Source: Chryseobacterium indoltheticum
Lineage (GTDB): Bacteria > Bacteroidota > Bacteroidia > Flavobacteriales > Weeksellaceae
Direction: 5' to 3'
Length of the DNA stretch: 64,000 nt
Assembly (NCBI RefSeq): GCF_003815915.1
Contig: NZ_CP033929.1
Coordinates: 558,001-622,000, forward strand
Position 1 is the first letter of the stretch. Each line of letters opens with the position of its first letter. Both the position numbers and the translations under genes were made by a program. Positions 17,251-26,703 of this stretch are shown here, piece after piece. A model generated the notes under the pieces. That model was not told the origin of the DNA, made no database searches, and was given only the letters and a program-made list of their open reading frames with translations.

Positions 17251-17967
17251 ATGAAAAAACTCGTCATAATTCCGACCTATAACGAAAAGGAGAATATAGA
17301 AAATATAATTTCCGCTGTTTTTGCATTGGAAGAAGAGTTTCACATCCTGGTGGTAGACGATTCTTCGCCAGATAAAACGGCCGACCTTGTAAAAGAACTT
17401 CAAAAAAAGTTTCCTCACACTCTTCATCTTTCTATAAGACATATGAAAGATGGCTTAGGGAAGGCATATATTCATGGTTTTAAATGGGCGCTTCAAAACA
17501 ATTATGATTACATTTTTGAGATGGATGCCGATTTTTCTCATGACCCAAAAGATTTGCCAAAACTTTTTGAAGCCTGCAAAAATGCAGATATGGCAGTGGG
17601 TTCCCGGTATTCTAAAGGCGTAAATGTTGTCAACTGGCCAATGGGAAGAGTTTTACTTTCTTATTTCGCATCAAAATATGTGAGATTTATTTTAGGTCTT
17701 CCAATTCATGATACTACAGCAGGTTTCGTATGTTTTTCAAGAAAAGTTTTAGACGAAATAGGTTTAGATAATGTAAGGTTGAAAGGGTATGGTTTTCAGA
17801 TTGAAATGAAATTCAGAGCTTTCAAAAAAGGGTTTAAAATTGTAGAAGTTCCTATTATTTTTACCAATAGAATTTTGGGTGAAAGTAAAATGAATGGCGG
17901 AATCATCCATGAAGCCGTATTTGGTGTTTTAAATTTAAAGTGGAAATCAATAATCAACAGGTTATGA
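17251..17967 (+). CDS. Polyprenol monophosphomannose synthase (GT2 family)
   Basis: A 238-residue GT2 glycosyltransferase of the dolichol-phosphate mannose synthase group. It has VIIPTYNEKENIE (about 5-17), VVDDSSPD (34-41), the metal-binding DAD in FEMDADFSHDP (about 89-99) and AVGSRYSKG. It transfers a hexose, probably mannose, from a nucleotide sugar to polyprenyl phosphate for later use outside the cytoplasm. It has no C-terminal membrane helices, like the soluble bacterial Dpm1 type. I start at the ATG 17251 because the promoter box lies just before it; a longer open frame from 17047 runs through the divergent gene. Its stop overlaps the next gene's ATG (ATGA). Confidence 0.92.
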   Translation: MKKLVIIPTYNEKENIENIISAVFALEEEFHILVVDDSSPDKTADLVKELQKKFPHTLHLSIRHMKDGLGKAYIHGFKWALQNNYDYIFEMDADFSHDPKDLPKLFEACKNADMAVGSRYSKGVNVVNWPMGRVLLSYFASKYVRFILGLPIHDTTAGFVCFSRKVLDEIGLDNVRLKGYGFQIEMKFRAFKKGFKIVEVPIIFTNRILGESKMNGGIIHEAVFGVLNLKWKSIINRL

Positions 17968-18338
17968 AAAAACTGATCTTCATTTTCGTTTTAATATGTC
18001 TGTTTTCATGCAGTGAATATATAGATAAACCAAAAAATCTTATTGATAAAGATAAGATGTCAGAAATTATAGCTGATTTGGCGATTAACGATCAGGTTAC
18101 CTATCTGTATCCGGGAAGTAATCTGGAAAGCGGTACAAGATTTATTTTAAAAAATCATCAGGTGAAAACCGAAGATTTTGTAGCAAGCTACCGATATTAT
18201 ATTGTTAAGCAGAAAATGACGGGGATTGTAGAAGATGCCCAGAAGATTATTTTAGAAAAAGATCCAAAGTCTGAAAAGACAATAAAAGGCGATACTCGAT
18301 TAAAAGACATAGAATTGCCAAAATTAGAAAGACGATAA
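17964..18338 (+). CDS. DUF4296 lipoprotein
   Basis: A 124-residue lipoprotein: signal MKKLIFIFVLICLFSC with the lipid-modified Cys at 16. The mature domain matches DUF4296, which is restricted to Bacteroidota: MSEIIADLAINDQV, then YRYYIVKQKMTGIVEDAQKII. Function is unknown. The start ATG at 17964 overlaps the stop of the glycosyltransferase by four bases, showing translational coupling. A short gap leads to tgt. Confidence 0.85.
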   Translation: MKKLIFIFVLICLFSCSEYIDKPKNLIDKDKMSEIIADLAINDQVTYLYPGSNLESGTRFILKNHQVKTEDFVASYRYYIVKQKMTGIVEDAQKIILEKDPKSEKTIKGDTRLKDIELPKLERR

Positions 18339-18379
18339 TGAAGTAATGCTTTCCTGTAAAGCAGCTAAAATGTATAAGA

Positions 18380-19510
18380 ATGAATTTTTTTAATATAGAA
18401 AAAACCTCAGAAAGCAAAGCAAGAGCCGGAGTTTTATCAACCGATCACGGGACGATTCAAACACCGATTTTCATGCCTGTAGGAACTGTTGCAAGTGTAA
18501 AAACTGTTCACCAGAGAGAAATAAAAGATGATATTAAAGCTCAGATTATTTTGGGAAATACCTATCATTTATATCTTCGTCCGGGAATGGAAGTAATGCA
18601 GGAAGCTGGAGGTTTACATAAATTTATGAATTGGGATCTTCCTATTCTTACCGATTCAGGAGGTTTTCAGGTGTTTTCTCTTTCAGGAAGCCGAAAAATG
18701 TCTGAAGAAGGGGTGAAATTCAAATCTCACATTGACGGCAGTTATCATTTATTCACTCCGGAAAAATCAATGGAAATCCAGAGACAGATCGGAGCAGATA
18801 TTTTCATGGCTTTTGATGAATGTGTTGCTTATCCAAGTGATTATAATCGGGTAAAGCTTTCAATGGAAATGACCCATCGCTGGCTAAAAAGATGCATCGA
18901 CTGGAACGCTGAAAATCCTGAATTATACGGTCATAAACAAAGATTTTTCCCGATTGTTCAAGGCTCCACTTATTCAGATTTAAGAAAAATTTCAGCAGAA
19001 GTAATCTCGGAAGCGGGTGCAGAAGGAAATGCAATTGGCGGTCTTTCTGTAGGAGAACCTGAAGAAGAGCTATATAGAATTACTGATGAGGTAACCGATA
19101 TCTTGCCGAAAGACAAACCGAGGTATTTGATGGGAGTAGGAACTCCGTGGAATATTTTAGAATCAATTGGTTTGGGAATCGATATGATGGATTGCGTAAT
19201 GCCAACAAGAAATGCAAGAAATGCAATGCTTTTCACTTGGCAAGGGGTGATGAATATGAAAAACGAAAAATGGAAGAAAGATTTTTCTCCATTAGACGAG
19301 TTTGGGACAAGTTTTGTAGATCACGAATACTCTAAAGCGTATGTGCGTCATTTATTTGTGTCTAAAGAATATTTGGCAAAACAAATCGCGTCAATCCATA
19401 ATCTTGCGTTTTATTTAGATTTGGTGAAAGTTGCAAGAGAACATATATTAGCTGGAGATTTCTATCAATGGAAAGATTCTGTAGTTCCTGTATTGAGACA
19501 AAGGCTTTAG
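18380..19510 (+). CDS. tgt: tRNA-guanine transglycosylase (Tgt), zinc ligands replaced
   Basis: A 376-residue enzyme that exchanges guanine-34 in certain tRNAs for a queuosine precursor. Substrate motifs are present: DSGGFQVFSLS (about 92-102), GGLSVGEPEEE, and GIDMMDCVMPTRNARNA (about 267-283), which holds the catalytic Asp. The zinc site is unusual: where Zymomonas/E. coli type enzymes have CxCxxC after PLD, this one has FGTSFVD, so the three cysteines are replaced by Gly, Ser and Asp; only the later His (IASIHNL) remains. From memory other flavobacterial Tgts share this. It follows the DUF4296 gene closely and precedes an LptF/G permease. Confidence 0.95.
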   Translation: MNFFNIEKTSESKARAGVLSTDHGTIQTPIFMPVGTVASVKTVHQREIKDDIKAQIILGNTYHLYLRPGMEVMQEAGGLHKFMNWDLPILTDSGGFQVFSLSGSRKMSEEGVKFKSHIDGSYHLFTPEKSMEIQRQIGADIFMAFDECVAYPSDYNRVKLSMEMTHRWLKRCIDWNAENPELYGHKQRFFPIVQGSTYSDLRKISAEVISEAGAEGNAIGGLSVGEPEEELYRITDEVTDILPKDKPRYLMGVGTPWNILESIGLGIDMMDCVMPTRNARNAMLFTWQGVMNMKNEKWKKDFSPLDEFGTSFVDHEYSKAYVRHLFVSKEYLAKQIASIHNLAFYLDLVKVAREHILAGDFYQWKDSVVPVLRQRL

Positions 19511-19582
19511 AAATAAAAATGAGAAGTCCCGAAAAGACGGCTTAATAAAGATAGGACAAAATCCTATTAAAAATAAATAGAA

Positions 19583-20695
19583 ATGCTTAAAATAGTAGAC
19601 GGATATATCGTAAAAAAGTACCTTGGAACTTTTAGTTTCATGTTGATATTGCTGTCTATTGTCGTTTTGGTTATTGATGTTCAGCAGAAAATTCCTAGAA
19701 TAGAAAAAGCTACTGAAATTGATCCTAAGTTAGATTTAACGTACTTTCTTATTCACTTTTATCCTTATTGGATTATCAATTTGGTGATAACATTCTTGGC
19801 GATTCTCGTTTTTATATCGGTGATTTATTTTACCTCAAGAATGGCAAATAATACCGAGATTGTTGCTATTATAAGCAGTGGTGCAAGTTTTCACAGATTT
19901 GCAAGGCCATATTTGCTGACTTCTTTATTTATTGCTTTGATTTCTCTGACGGTGAATCATTTCGTTTTGCCTTGGGCAAATGTCAAGAAAAACCAACTGG
20001 AAGCCTATACTTACAACGCAGCTGCTAAAGAGAAAATTCTCGGAACGGCTCCCGTTTCTGCACAATTAAGCAAGACAGAATATATTTTCGTTAATTCTTG
20101 GAACAAAAGAGAAAAAAGAGGCTACGGATTTTTGTACCAGAAGTTTGATAAAAACCGGAAGCTCATCTACGAGCTTAAAGCAACCGATGTTGTCTGGCAA
20201 CAAGATAAAAAAAGCTTTGTGCTAAATAGTTATTTGGAAAAAACCATCAATAAAGATGATTCCGAAAAATTAGGGCAGGGTTTTGAGTTGAAAAAAAATT
20301 ACGGACAAGATCCTGAAGAATTATTTCCAAACGAACTTTTGGGACAAAATAAGCCGACTCCTGATCTTATAAAATTCATCCAGCGTGAAAAAGATAAAGG
20401 AAACAGCAATTTAAATTCTCACCTGAACGAGTTTCATCAGCGTACTTCAATGCCGGTTTCGATTATTATTCTTACGTTTTTGGCGCTATCTCTTTCGTCA
20501 CAAAAGAAAAGGGGAGGTTTGGGGATTAATCTTGCGATAGGAATTTCTTTGGCATTCGTATTTGTATTCTCTTTTGAAGCTTTAAAAGTGGTTTCAGAGA
20601 ACAAAAGTATGTCACCTGCATTGGCGATGTGGTTCCCGAATATTATATTCTTTCCGATTACTTTGTTCTTATATTTAAAACGAGCAAATCAATAA
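19583..20695 (+). CDS. LptF/LptG-family permease
   Basis: A 370-residue YjgP/YjgQ-type inner-membrane protein. One helix pair sits near the N-terminus (about 15-35 and 65-85), with a third near 110, a large periplasmic jellyroll domain (about 125-270) and three further helices at the C-terminus (about 285-365). Such permeases join the LptB ATPase to pull lipopolysaccharide from the inner membrane to the LptC/A bridge. Which of LptF or LptG it represents cannot be told. Its last codons overlap the end of the convergent birA gene by 7 bp. Confidence 0.9.
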   Translation: MLKIVDGYIVKKYLGTFSFMLILLSIVVLVIDVQQKIPRIEKATEIDPKLDLTYFLIHFYPYWIINLVITFLAILVFISVIYFTSRMANNTEIVAIISSGASFHRFARPYLLTSLFIALISLTVNHFVLPWANVKKNQLEAYTYNAAAKEKILGTAPVSAQLSKTEYIFVNSWNKREKRGYGFLYQKFDKNRKLIYELKATDVVWQQDKKSFVLNSYLEKTINKDDSEKLGQGFELKKNYGQDPEELFPNELLGQNKPTPDLIKFIQREKDKGNSNLNSHLNEFHQRTSMPVSIIILTFLALSLSSQKKRGGLGINLAIGISLAFVFVFSFEALKVVSENKSMSPALAMWFPNIIFFPITLFLYLKRANQ

Positions 20696-21402
20696 AGAAG
20701 TTTGATTTCTTTGTGGTAAAAAGATCGCAATCCGGATTCCAGTTCAATCCAGATTTCACCATTTTTGTCTGCATTTTTGATGATGCCATTTTGTCTTACA
20801 TTCTCAATCTCAAAAACGGATACTTCGTCTTTTTTGAATAGATCTAAGTTAAATTGGTTTAATACTTCATCGTCGTTGGGAATATTATTTAATTTTTTGA
20901 TCAAAAATAAATGTAGTTTTTCTGCGAACGGCTTAAGGTTAAATATCTCTCCCGTTTGCGTTAAAAGCGATCCTGCATTAGAAATTTTATCAAATTTTTC
21001 CTGTAAAATATTGACTCCCACTCCGATAATAAAGTAACTTTCCTGATTGATTTTTTTCTTTTCGATCAGTATTCCTGCAACCTTTTTATTTTTAATGATA
21101 ATATCATTCGGCCATTTTATTTTAACTATCTTTTCAGTCAGATTGGCAAGATAGCTTTGTACAGCGATTGCGGTATAATAATTGAACAAAAAATCAGAGT
21201 GATGAATGCATGAGGTTTTTACCGCCAATGTATAAGCAAGATTTTGTTCCGCTGCTGATGTCCAGGAGTTTCCGTATTGTCCCCGTCCTTTTATTTGATT
21301 GAATGTATAAAGACCAATAAAATTTGATTGCGGATAAAGTAAAACGTCAGATATTTCGTCATTAGTAGAAGAACATGCATTGCGGTAAAATAGCTCACTC
21401 AT
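20689..21402 (-). CDS. birA: Biotin--[acetyl-CoA-carboxylase] ligase (monofunctional)
   Basis: A 237-residue biotin protein ligase, which activates biotin with ATP and attaches it to the carrier protein of carboxylases. It shows the biotinyl-AMP loop KGRGQYGNSW (38-47), KIKWPND (94-100) and VAGILIEKK. There is no N-terminal helix-turn-helix, so it is not a repressor like E. coli BirA. A C-terminal SH3-like domain (about 190-237) is present. It is divergent from rsfS across 86 bp. Confidence 0.93.
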   Translation of the reverse strand: MSELFYRNACSSTNDEISDVLLYPQSNFIGLYTFNQIKGRGQYGNSWTSAAEQNLAYTLAVKTSCIHHSDFLFNYYTAIAVQSYLANLTEKIVKIKWPNDIIIKNKKVAGILIEKKKINQESYFIIGVGVNILQEKFDKISNAGSLLTQTGEIFNLKPFAEKLHLFLIKKLNNIPNDDEVLNQFNLDLFKKDEVSVFEIENVRQNGIIKNADKNGEIWIELESGLRSFYHKEIKLLY

Positions 21403-21461
21403 TTAAGAAAACTTTAAGACTTTAAAACCCTAAAAGTAAGGCTAAAGTAAAAGAAAAACAA

Positions 21462-21469
21462 TAAATTTG
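21462..21469 (+). promoter_or_regulatory. -7 box (TAAATTTG) for rsfS-ftsH
   Basis: Exact TAnnTTTG match ending 19 bp before the rsfS ATG at 21489. No clear -33 TTTG was found at the expected distance. Confidence 0.5.
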
Positions 21470-21488
21470 CAGATTATAGTATATTTTA

Positions 21489-21857
21489 ATGAATAAAACA
21501 GCAGAAAAGCAAGCGCTAATAGATAAAATTGTAGAGGCAATTCAAGATGTAAAAGGTGAAGACATTATGATCTTTGACCTTACCAAAATCGAAAACTCAG
21601 TTGCAGAAACGTTTATAATATGTAGCGGAAACTCAAATACACAAGTTTCGGCATTAGCAGGAAGTGTAGAAAAAAAAGTAAGAAACGATCTTCAAGACAG
21701 ACCTTGGCATGTGGAGGGTACAGAAAACTCAATGTGGGTTTTGGTAGATTACGTTTCAGTGGTAGTGCATATTTTCCAGAAAGAGACTCGTGAATATTAC
21801 GATATAGAAGAGCTTTGGGGAGATGCAAAAATCACAAGGATAGAAAGTGAAATATAA
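21489..21857 (+). CDS. rsfS: Ribosome silencing factor RsfS
   Basis: A 122-residue protein of the RsfS/Iojap (DUF143) family, which binds ribosomal protein uL14 and blocks subunit joining when nutrients are scarce. Family segments are IMIFDLTKIENSVAETFIIC (about 26-45), VEKKVRNDL, RPWHVEGTENSMWVLVDY (about 71-88) and the conserved REYYDIEELWGDA. Length is normal. It lies 16 bp before ftsH, an arrangement common in flavobacteria. Confidence 0.95.
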   Translation: MNKTAEKQALIDKIVEAIQDVKGEDIMIFDLTKIENSVAETFIICSGNSNTQVSALAGSVEKKVRNDLQDRPWHVEGTENSMWVLVDYVSVVVHIFQKETREYYDIEELWGDAKITRIESEI

Positions 21858-21873
21858 ATTTTAAAAGTAATAA

Positions 21874-23889
21874 ATGAATAATAAAGGATTTAACTGGTTT
21901 TTCCCTGTCATGATTATAGCACTTGTGTTATTTTTTGTTGCAAATTCTATGGGCGGCGACAGTGCAAAATCTATTGATGAAGATTCGTTCTTCAAAGAGA
22001 TGCAGGCTGGGAAGATTCAAAAAGTGTTGATAGACAAGCAAAAACAAAATGCTGAAGTTTATTTAACAAAAGCTGCTAAAACGGAGACCGTAAAAACTCA
22101 GGATAAAAGTTCGAACCCATTCTCATCACTGGGAATGACTCCAAAAGCAGATTATACACTTAAATATGGTGATTTACAGTTGTTTTTATCAAAGTTTGAA
22201 ACTTTGAAAGCTGAAAATCCCGCTTTAAAAACGACCAAAGATTACGCAGAAGGAGAAAGCCCATTAATGAGTATTCTTATTCAGGCATTGATCTGGATTA
22301 CCATTTTAGGACTTTTCTATTTCATACTTTTCAGAAAGATGGGCGGCGGTGGCGGTCCTGGCGGACAAATTTTCTCTATCGGAAAATCTAAAGCCAAGCT
22401 TTTTGACGAAAAAGAAAGAATTCAGGTAACATTTAAAGATGTTGCAGGATTGGAAGGTGCTAAGGAAGAAGTACAGGAAGTTGTAGATTTCTTAAAGAAC
22501 TCAGAAAAATATACCAAATTGGGAGGTAAAATTCCTAAAGGTGTACTTTTGGTAGGCCCTCCGGGAACAGGTAAAACCTTGTTGGCGAAAGCTGTTGCTG
22601 GTGAAGCTAAAGTTCCTTTCTTCTCATTGTCTGGTTCAGATTTTGTTGAAATGTTTGTCGGGGTAGGTGCTTCAAGAGTAAGAGATTTGTTTGCTCAGGC
22701 TAAAGCTAAATCTCCAGCGATTATCTTCATCGATGAGATCGACGCAATCGGTCGTGCAAGAGGAAAAAACAATTTCTCTGGTGGAAACGACGAAAGAGAA
22801 AATACATTGAACCAGCTTCTTACTGAGATGGATGGTTTCGGAACTGATGTTAACGTTATCGTGATGGCTGCAACCAACAGAGCCGATATTTTAGATAAAG
22901 CTTTAATGAGAGCGGGTCGTTTTGACCGTTCGATCTATGTAGATCTTCCGGAATTACATGAAAGAAGAGATATTTTTGATGTTCATTTATTGAAAATCAA
23001 GTTGGATGAGAATGTTGACAGAGATTTCTTAGCAAAGCAAACTCCTGGATTCAGTGGGGCAGATATTGCTAATGTTTGTAACGAAGCAGCATTAATTGCA
23101 GCTAGAAATAGTCATACTTCGGTTACAAAACAAGATTTCCTTGATGCTGTAGACAGAATCATCGGCGGTCTCGAAAAGAAAAATATGGCCATCAAACCTT
23201 CAGAGAAGAAGAGAGTTGCTTATCATGAGGCTGGGCACGCTACCATATCTTGGCTGGTAGAGCATGCTGCACCGCTTTTAAAAGTGACGATTGTGCCAAG
23301 AGGACGTTCTTTAGGAGCAGCTTGGTATCTTCCGGAAGAAAGACAATTAACGACTACAGAACAAATGTTGGATGAGCTATGTGCAACATTGGGAGGTAGA
23401 GCTGCAGAGCAGGTTATATTTAACAATATTTCGACAGGTGCGCTTTCTGATTTGGAAAGTGTTACGAAAAGAGCTCAGGCTATGGTAACGATCTACGGAC
23501 TAAGCCCGAATATTGGTAATATTTCTTACTATGACAGTTCAGGACAGTCTGAGTACAGTTTTGGGAAACCTTATTCTGAAGAAACTGCTAAGAAAATTGA
23601 TGTTGAAATTAAATCAATCATCGAAAACCAATATCAGAGAGCGGTTCAGATTCTTACAGACAATAAAGATAAACTGGATGCTTTGGCGACTAAGCTTTTA
23701 GAAAAAGAAGTGATATTCCGTGAAGATCTTGAGGATATATTCGGTAAAAGAGCATGGGATCCTGAATTGACAGAGAGACCTGTAACGAATACAATTCCTG
23801 CAGTTGAAGAAATCGGAGAGCCAATTGTGATTAAAGAAAAAGAAGATGGTAGTGAAATTCAGGCTCCTGAAAGTTCCACTCAAATCTAA
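21874..23889 (+). CDS. ftsH: ATP-dependent zinc metalloprotease FtsH
   Basis: A 671-residue membrane-anchored AAA+ protease for quality control of membrane and regulatory proteins. It has TM1 at about 6-25, a periplasmic domain, TM2 at about 135-155, a Gly-rich segment, Walker A GPPGTGKT (228-235), Walker B IIFIDEID, the second region of homology GRFDRSIYV, and the zinc site HEAGH (451-455). The C-terminal tail (about 630-671) is acidic and Pro/Glu-rich. It is the second gene of the rsfS operon and is followed by a terminator. Confidence 0.97.
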   Translation: MNNKGFNWFFPVMIIALVLFFVANSMGGDSAKSIDEDSFFKEMQAGKIQKVLIDKQKQNAEVYLTKAAKTETVKTQDKSSNPFSSLGMTPKADYTLKYGDLQLFLSKFETLKAENPALKTTKDYAEGESPLMSILIQALIWITILGLFYFILFRKMGGGGGPGGQIFSIGKSKAKLFDEKERIQVTFKDVAGLEGAKEEVQEVVDFLKNSEKYTKLGGKIPKGVLLVGPPGTGKTLLAKAVAGEAKVPFFSLSGSDFVEMFVGVGASRVRDLFAQAKAKSPAIIFIDEIDAIGRARGKNNFSGGNDERENTLNQLLTEMDGFGTDVNVIVMAATNRADILDKALMRAGRFDRSIYVDLPELHERRDIFDVHLLKIKLDENVDRDFLAKQTPGFSGADIANVCNEAALIAARNSHTSVTKQDFLDAVDRIIGGLEKKNMAIKPSEKKRVAYHEAGHATISWLVEHAAPLLKVTIVPRGRSLGAAWYLPEERQLTTTEQMLDELCATLGGRAAEQVIFNNISTGALSDLESVTKRAQAMVTIYGLSPNIGNISYYDSSGQSEYSFGKPYSEETAKKIDVEIKSIIENQYQRAVQILTDNKDKLDALATKLLEKEVIFREDLEDIFGKRAWDPELTERPVTNTIPAVEEIGEPIVIKEKEDGSEIQAPESSTQI

Positions 23890-23917
23890 AATATCCTGAT
23901 AGGATTTAATATAAACT

Positions 23918-23948
23918 CCCGGCAAATAATCTATTTGTCGGGTTTTTT
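23918..23948 (+). terminator. Terminator after ftsH
   Basis: Stem CCCGGCAAAT / ATTTGTCGGG with one G-T pair, followed by a six-base T-run. Confidence 0.85.
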
Positions 23949-23991
23949 GTTATTTAAACTATATTCTTAGACGAATTATAATTATATTTTC

Positions 23992-23999
23992 TATTTTTG
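23992..23999 (+). promoter_or_regulatory. -7 box (TATTTTTG) for the LUD-cdsA-psd group
   Basis: Exact TAnnTTTG match ending 27 bp before the TTG start at 24027. It lies just after the ftsH terminator, so it plausibly starts a new transcript. Confidence 0.5.
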
Positions 24000-24026
24000 T
24001 ATTAAGTTGACTAAAAATATACTAAG

Positions 24027-24608
24027 TTGAGTTTATTTAAAAGAATTGTAAGCAAACTAACCAACCAGCCCGAAGAAGATGAGAAGCAGAGCCTGGAAAA
24101 GCTTGGAGATTCGCTGAAAAATGCAGATCTCGATTACAAGTTTGCGCAATTATTTACGCATTCTGGTGGCTTTTTCAACTATTGCGCAGATGAGGCGGAA
24201 GCATTGCAGACCTTAAATCAGATTTTGAAAATCGAGGGAATCAACTCTGTTTTTTGCTGTGATAAGGATCTTCAGGGTTTTTTGAATGTAATTAAAATCA
24301 ATAACACTCCCGAACTGGAATCGCGTAACGATGCCGCTTTTATTTCATGCGAATATCTTATTGCGTACGATGGCAGAATCATGCTTTCTCACAATAATAT
24401 TCTGCATTATCATTCTTCAAGACTGCCTAGTAAAATTATTATTATGGCAAATGTCTCTCAGATCGTCAATAATCTTAATGACGCAATGGGCAAGATAAAA
24501 CGCACCGGAAACATCAAAAATCTTACTTCAATCAGCGGAAATCATTCTAAGTTGGATGCTGCTGCAAACAATAATACGAAGCTATTCTTACTCTTGTTGG
24601 AAGATTAG
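24027..24608 (+). CDS. LUD-domain (LutC/YkgG-like) protein
   Basis: A 193-residue protein of the LUD domain family, related to LutC/YkgG components of lactate utilisation, but found in flavobacteria beside cdsA rather than with lutAB. Recognisable segments are NDAAFISCEYLIAYDGRIML (about 101-120) and LPSKIIIMANVSQIV, the strand-loop elements of the domain. The start is TTG at 24027: a stop lies five codons upstream in frame and no ATG intervenes. Role here is unknown. It is 23 bp before cdsA. Confidence 0.75.
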   Translation: MSLFKRIVSKLTNQPEEDEKQSLEKLGDSLKNADLDYKFAQLFTHSGGFFNYCADEAEALQTLNQILKIEGINSVFCCDKDLQGFLNVIKINNTPELESRNDAAFISCEYLIAYDGRIMLSHNNILHYHSSRLPSKIIIMANVSQIVNNLNDAMGKIKRTGNIKNLTSISGNHSKLDAAANNNTKLFLLLLED

Positions 24609-24631
24609 CATAGCTTTCTAAATTTTAAATT

Positions 24632-25504
24632 TTGGACAAAAATCTTATTCAAAGAACAATTTCTGGGCTGGTTTATGTAGCCGTAATATTTCTTTGTGCC
24701 ACACCTTTTGGTGCGCAGCTTCTAGACTCGGTTTCTCCAGGTCTCGTTCAACAGCAGTATTTGTACTATGGCTTGATAAGCCTTCTTTTGTTGGTAGGAA
24801 CTTGGGAATGCATAAAGATTATGAAATTCGGAGACGGCTACGAGAAATGGATTGTTTTTCCTCTCGTCCTTTTTATTTTCTATGTTTTCTCTAAAAGATA
24901 CTTCCAGCACGGTTTTTATTTTGATTTTAGATTGTCGGAGATTTTAGCTATTTCATTAACCGTAATTGCGGTAATTACCTTATTTAAATTTTCAAGTGAA
25001 CTTTATATAGACAGCGGAAAGCTTATTTTTACAGTAATCTACGTTGCTCTTCCGTTTTCTTTTGCCTTAGGCTTGCCCAAATATTCTTCAATGGAAAATA
25101 CCTTTTCATTAGAAGTGATTTTCTTATTTATTTTGATTTGGAGTAGTGATACCTTTGCATATCTGGTAGGGAAATTCTTCGGAAAACATAAAATGGCACC
25201 AAAGATTTCGCCTAAAAAAACTTGGGAAGGTTATATTGGAGGTGTTGTTTTAACTTTGATACTGTCTTATTTTGTAGAACAATATCAGCCACAGCTTCGT
25301 GGAAACTGGATGGTTGTCGGCTTTCTGATTGCCGCATTTGCACCTTTGGGAGATTTGGTAGAAAGCCAGCTAAAAAGAAATTTTGGTGTAAAAGACAGCG
25401 GAAACATCATTCCTGGGCACGGTGGCGTATTAGATAGGCTAGACAGTTTTTTAATCTGCGTTCCTGTCGTATATTTGTACTTTATTTTAGAAAAATTTAT
25501 TTAA
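24632..25504 (+). CDS. cdsA: Phosphatidate cytidylyltransferase
   Basis: A 290-residue integral membrane enzyme that makes CDP-diacylglycerol from phosphatidic acid and CTP, the branch point of phospholipid synthesis. About eight helices are visible. The CdsA signature is complete: SDTFAYLVGKFFGKHK, ISPKKTWEGYIGG (about 194-206) and GDLVESQLKRNFGVKDSG ending in HGGVLDRLDS. The start is TTG at 24632 (MDKNLIQRTISG), matching the family N-terminus. It precedes psd, so phospholipid genes are grouped. Confidence 0.94.
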   Translation: MDKNLIQRTISGLVYVAVIFLCATPFGAQLLDSVSPGLVQQQYLYYGLISLLLLVGTWECIKIMKFGDGYEKWIVFPLVLFIFYVFSKRYFQHGFYFDFRLSEILAISLTVIAVITLFKFSSELYIDSGKLIFTVIYVALPFSFALGLPKYSSMENTFSLEVIFLFILIWSSDTFAYLVGKFFGKHKMAPKISPKKTWEGYIGGVVLTLILSYFVEQYQPQLRGNWMVVGFLIAAFAPLGDLVESQLKRNFGVKDSGNIIPGHGGVLDRLDSFLICVPVVYLYFILEKFI

Positions 25505-25567
25505 ACTTATATTACTGTTATACTTCACACACTGCGTTGCTTATAACAAACAACAATTAGTATCATT

Positions 25568-26221
25568 ATGAAATTACATAAAGAGTCGAAAGGCACCATC
25601 GCGGTAGCGTCTATACTTTTCGCAATTATTGCGGCGGCATCTATTTATTTTCTTGAAATGTGGTCGCTTTTGATCATCGTACCATTATTGGTAATTTACA
25701 GTTTGGTGTTTTGGTTCTTTAGGGTTCCGAACCGTGATATTTTAGATCATGTGGAAAATGTAATTGCTCCTGTTGACGGCAAAGTAGTGATGATTAAAGA
25801 AGTAGAAGAAGATGAGTTTATCAAAGGAAAAGCAATTCAGGTTTCTATTTTTATGTCCCCGCTGAATGTTCATATTTGTAGATATCCGGTTTCCGGGGAT
25901 GTAATTTATAAGAAATATCATCCGGGAAAATATTTGGTTGCATGGCACGAAAAATCGTCTACAGAAAACGAAAGAACAACCATTGCGGTAGAGAGTTTAA
26001 CGAAACATAAAGTGGTTTTCAGACAAATTGCAGGATATGTTGCAAGAAGAATTGTTTTCTATTGCAAAGAAGGTGATAAAGCAAAAGCAGGCCATGAATT
26101 CGGTTTCATTAAATTCGGATCAAGAATGGATATTTTCTTACCACTTGACACGGAAATTATCTGTAAAATCGGAGACAAAACCAAAGGCGGAGTCGATGTG
26201 ATTGCTAAAATGAGAGATTAA
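25568..26221 (+). CDS. psd: Phosphatidylserine decarboxylase family protein
   Basis: A 217-residue proenzyme of the short (archaeal/Bacteroidota) phosphatidylserine decarboxylase type, giving phosphatidylethanolamine. Two hydrophobic helices lie at about 12-30 and 33-50. Family motifs are APVDGKVVMI (about 67-76), MSPLNVHICRYPVSG and the autocleavage site GFIKFGSRMDIFLP, where the Ser of GS becomes the pyruvoyl group. It lies 63 bp after cdsA and probably in the same operon. A terminator follows. Confidence 0.93.
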   Translation: MKLHKESKGTIAVASILFAIIAAASIYFLEMWSLLIIVPLLVIYSLVFWFFRVPNRDILDHVENVIAPVDGKVVMIKEVEEDEFIKGKAIQVSIFMSPLNVHICRYPVSGDVIYKKYHPGKYLVAWHEKSSTENERTTIAVESLTKHKVVFRQIAGYVARRIVFYCKEGDKAKAGHEFGFIKFGSRMDIFLPLDTEIICKIGDKTKGGVDVIAKMRD

Positions 26222-26238
26222 TATTAAATGAAAATATA

Positions 26239-26271
26239 TAAAGACCGTTTCGAAAGAAGCGGTCTTTTTTT
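26239..26271. terminator. Terminator after psd
   Basis: Stem AAAGACCGTTTC / GAAGCGGTCTTT with one G-T pair around a GAA-type loop, followed by a T-run. It lies between convergent genes. Confidence 0.85.
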
Positions 26272-26333
26272 GGCTTATTAATTCTGTAAAATGCTTTTAT
26301 TAAAAAACTCTTAAATAGCGGTTTTTATTTCAA

Positions 26334-26681
26334 CTATTTTATATGCTTTTTTACTTCCATAATCAGGCTTAAAATAAAATCCACTGGTAAATCCTCGTTT
26401 TCATCTATTAAAAGGATTTTAAACTTCTTTCTGCCTTCGCTGATGAGTTCTGGATAGTCTAATCGGTCACCGTGATAAAAGCTGATGTAATGTTTTTGAT
26501 GCTTTTTACTGTAATAAAGATAGCAGAGCATTTTCTTTTTAAACTTAAAAAACGGCAACCCAAAACTCAGAGTTTCTGTAATGTTTTCGGGATCAGATTC
26601 TAAAATCTTTTTTCTTAAAAACAGAAGAGTACTTCTTTCAGGCTCATCGATTCTGTAGAAGTACTCTTGTATAGGATTCAT
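26334..26681 (-). CDS. DUF1801 domain protein
   Basis: A 115-residue cytoplasmic protein of the DUF1801 (YdhG-like) fold. Typical segments are the N-terminal helix IQEYFYRIDEPERSTLLFLR, then ETLSFGLPFFKFKKKMLCYL (about 35-54) and YISFYHGDRLDYPEL. Function is unknown; structures of relatives show a small alpha/beta fold. It lies 22 bp after the ABC exporter stop on the same strand, so it may be co-transcribed. Confidence 0.82.
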   Translation of the reverse strand: MNPIQEYFYRIDEPERSTLLFLRKKILESDPENITETLSFGLPFFKFKKKMLCYLYYSKKHQKHYISFYHGDRLDYPELISEGRKKFKILLIDENEDLPVDFILSLIMEVKKHIK

Positions 26682-26703
26682 TTTAAATTAAATTTAAAAT
26701 TGT

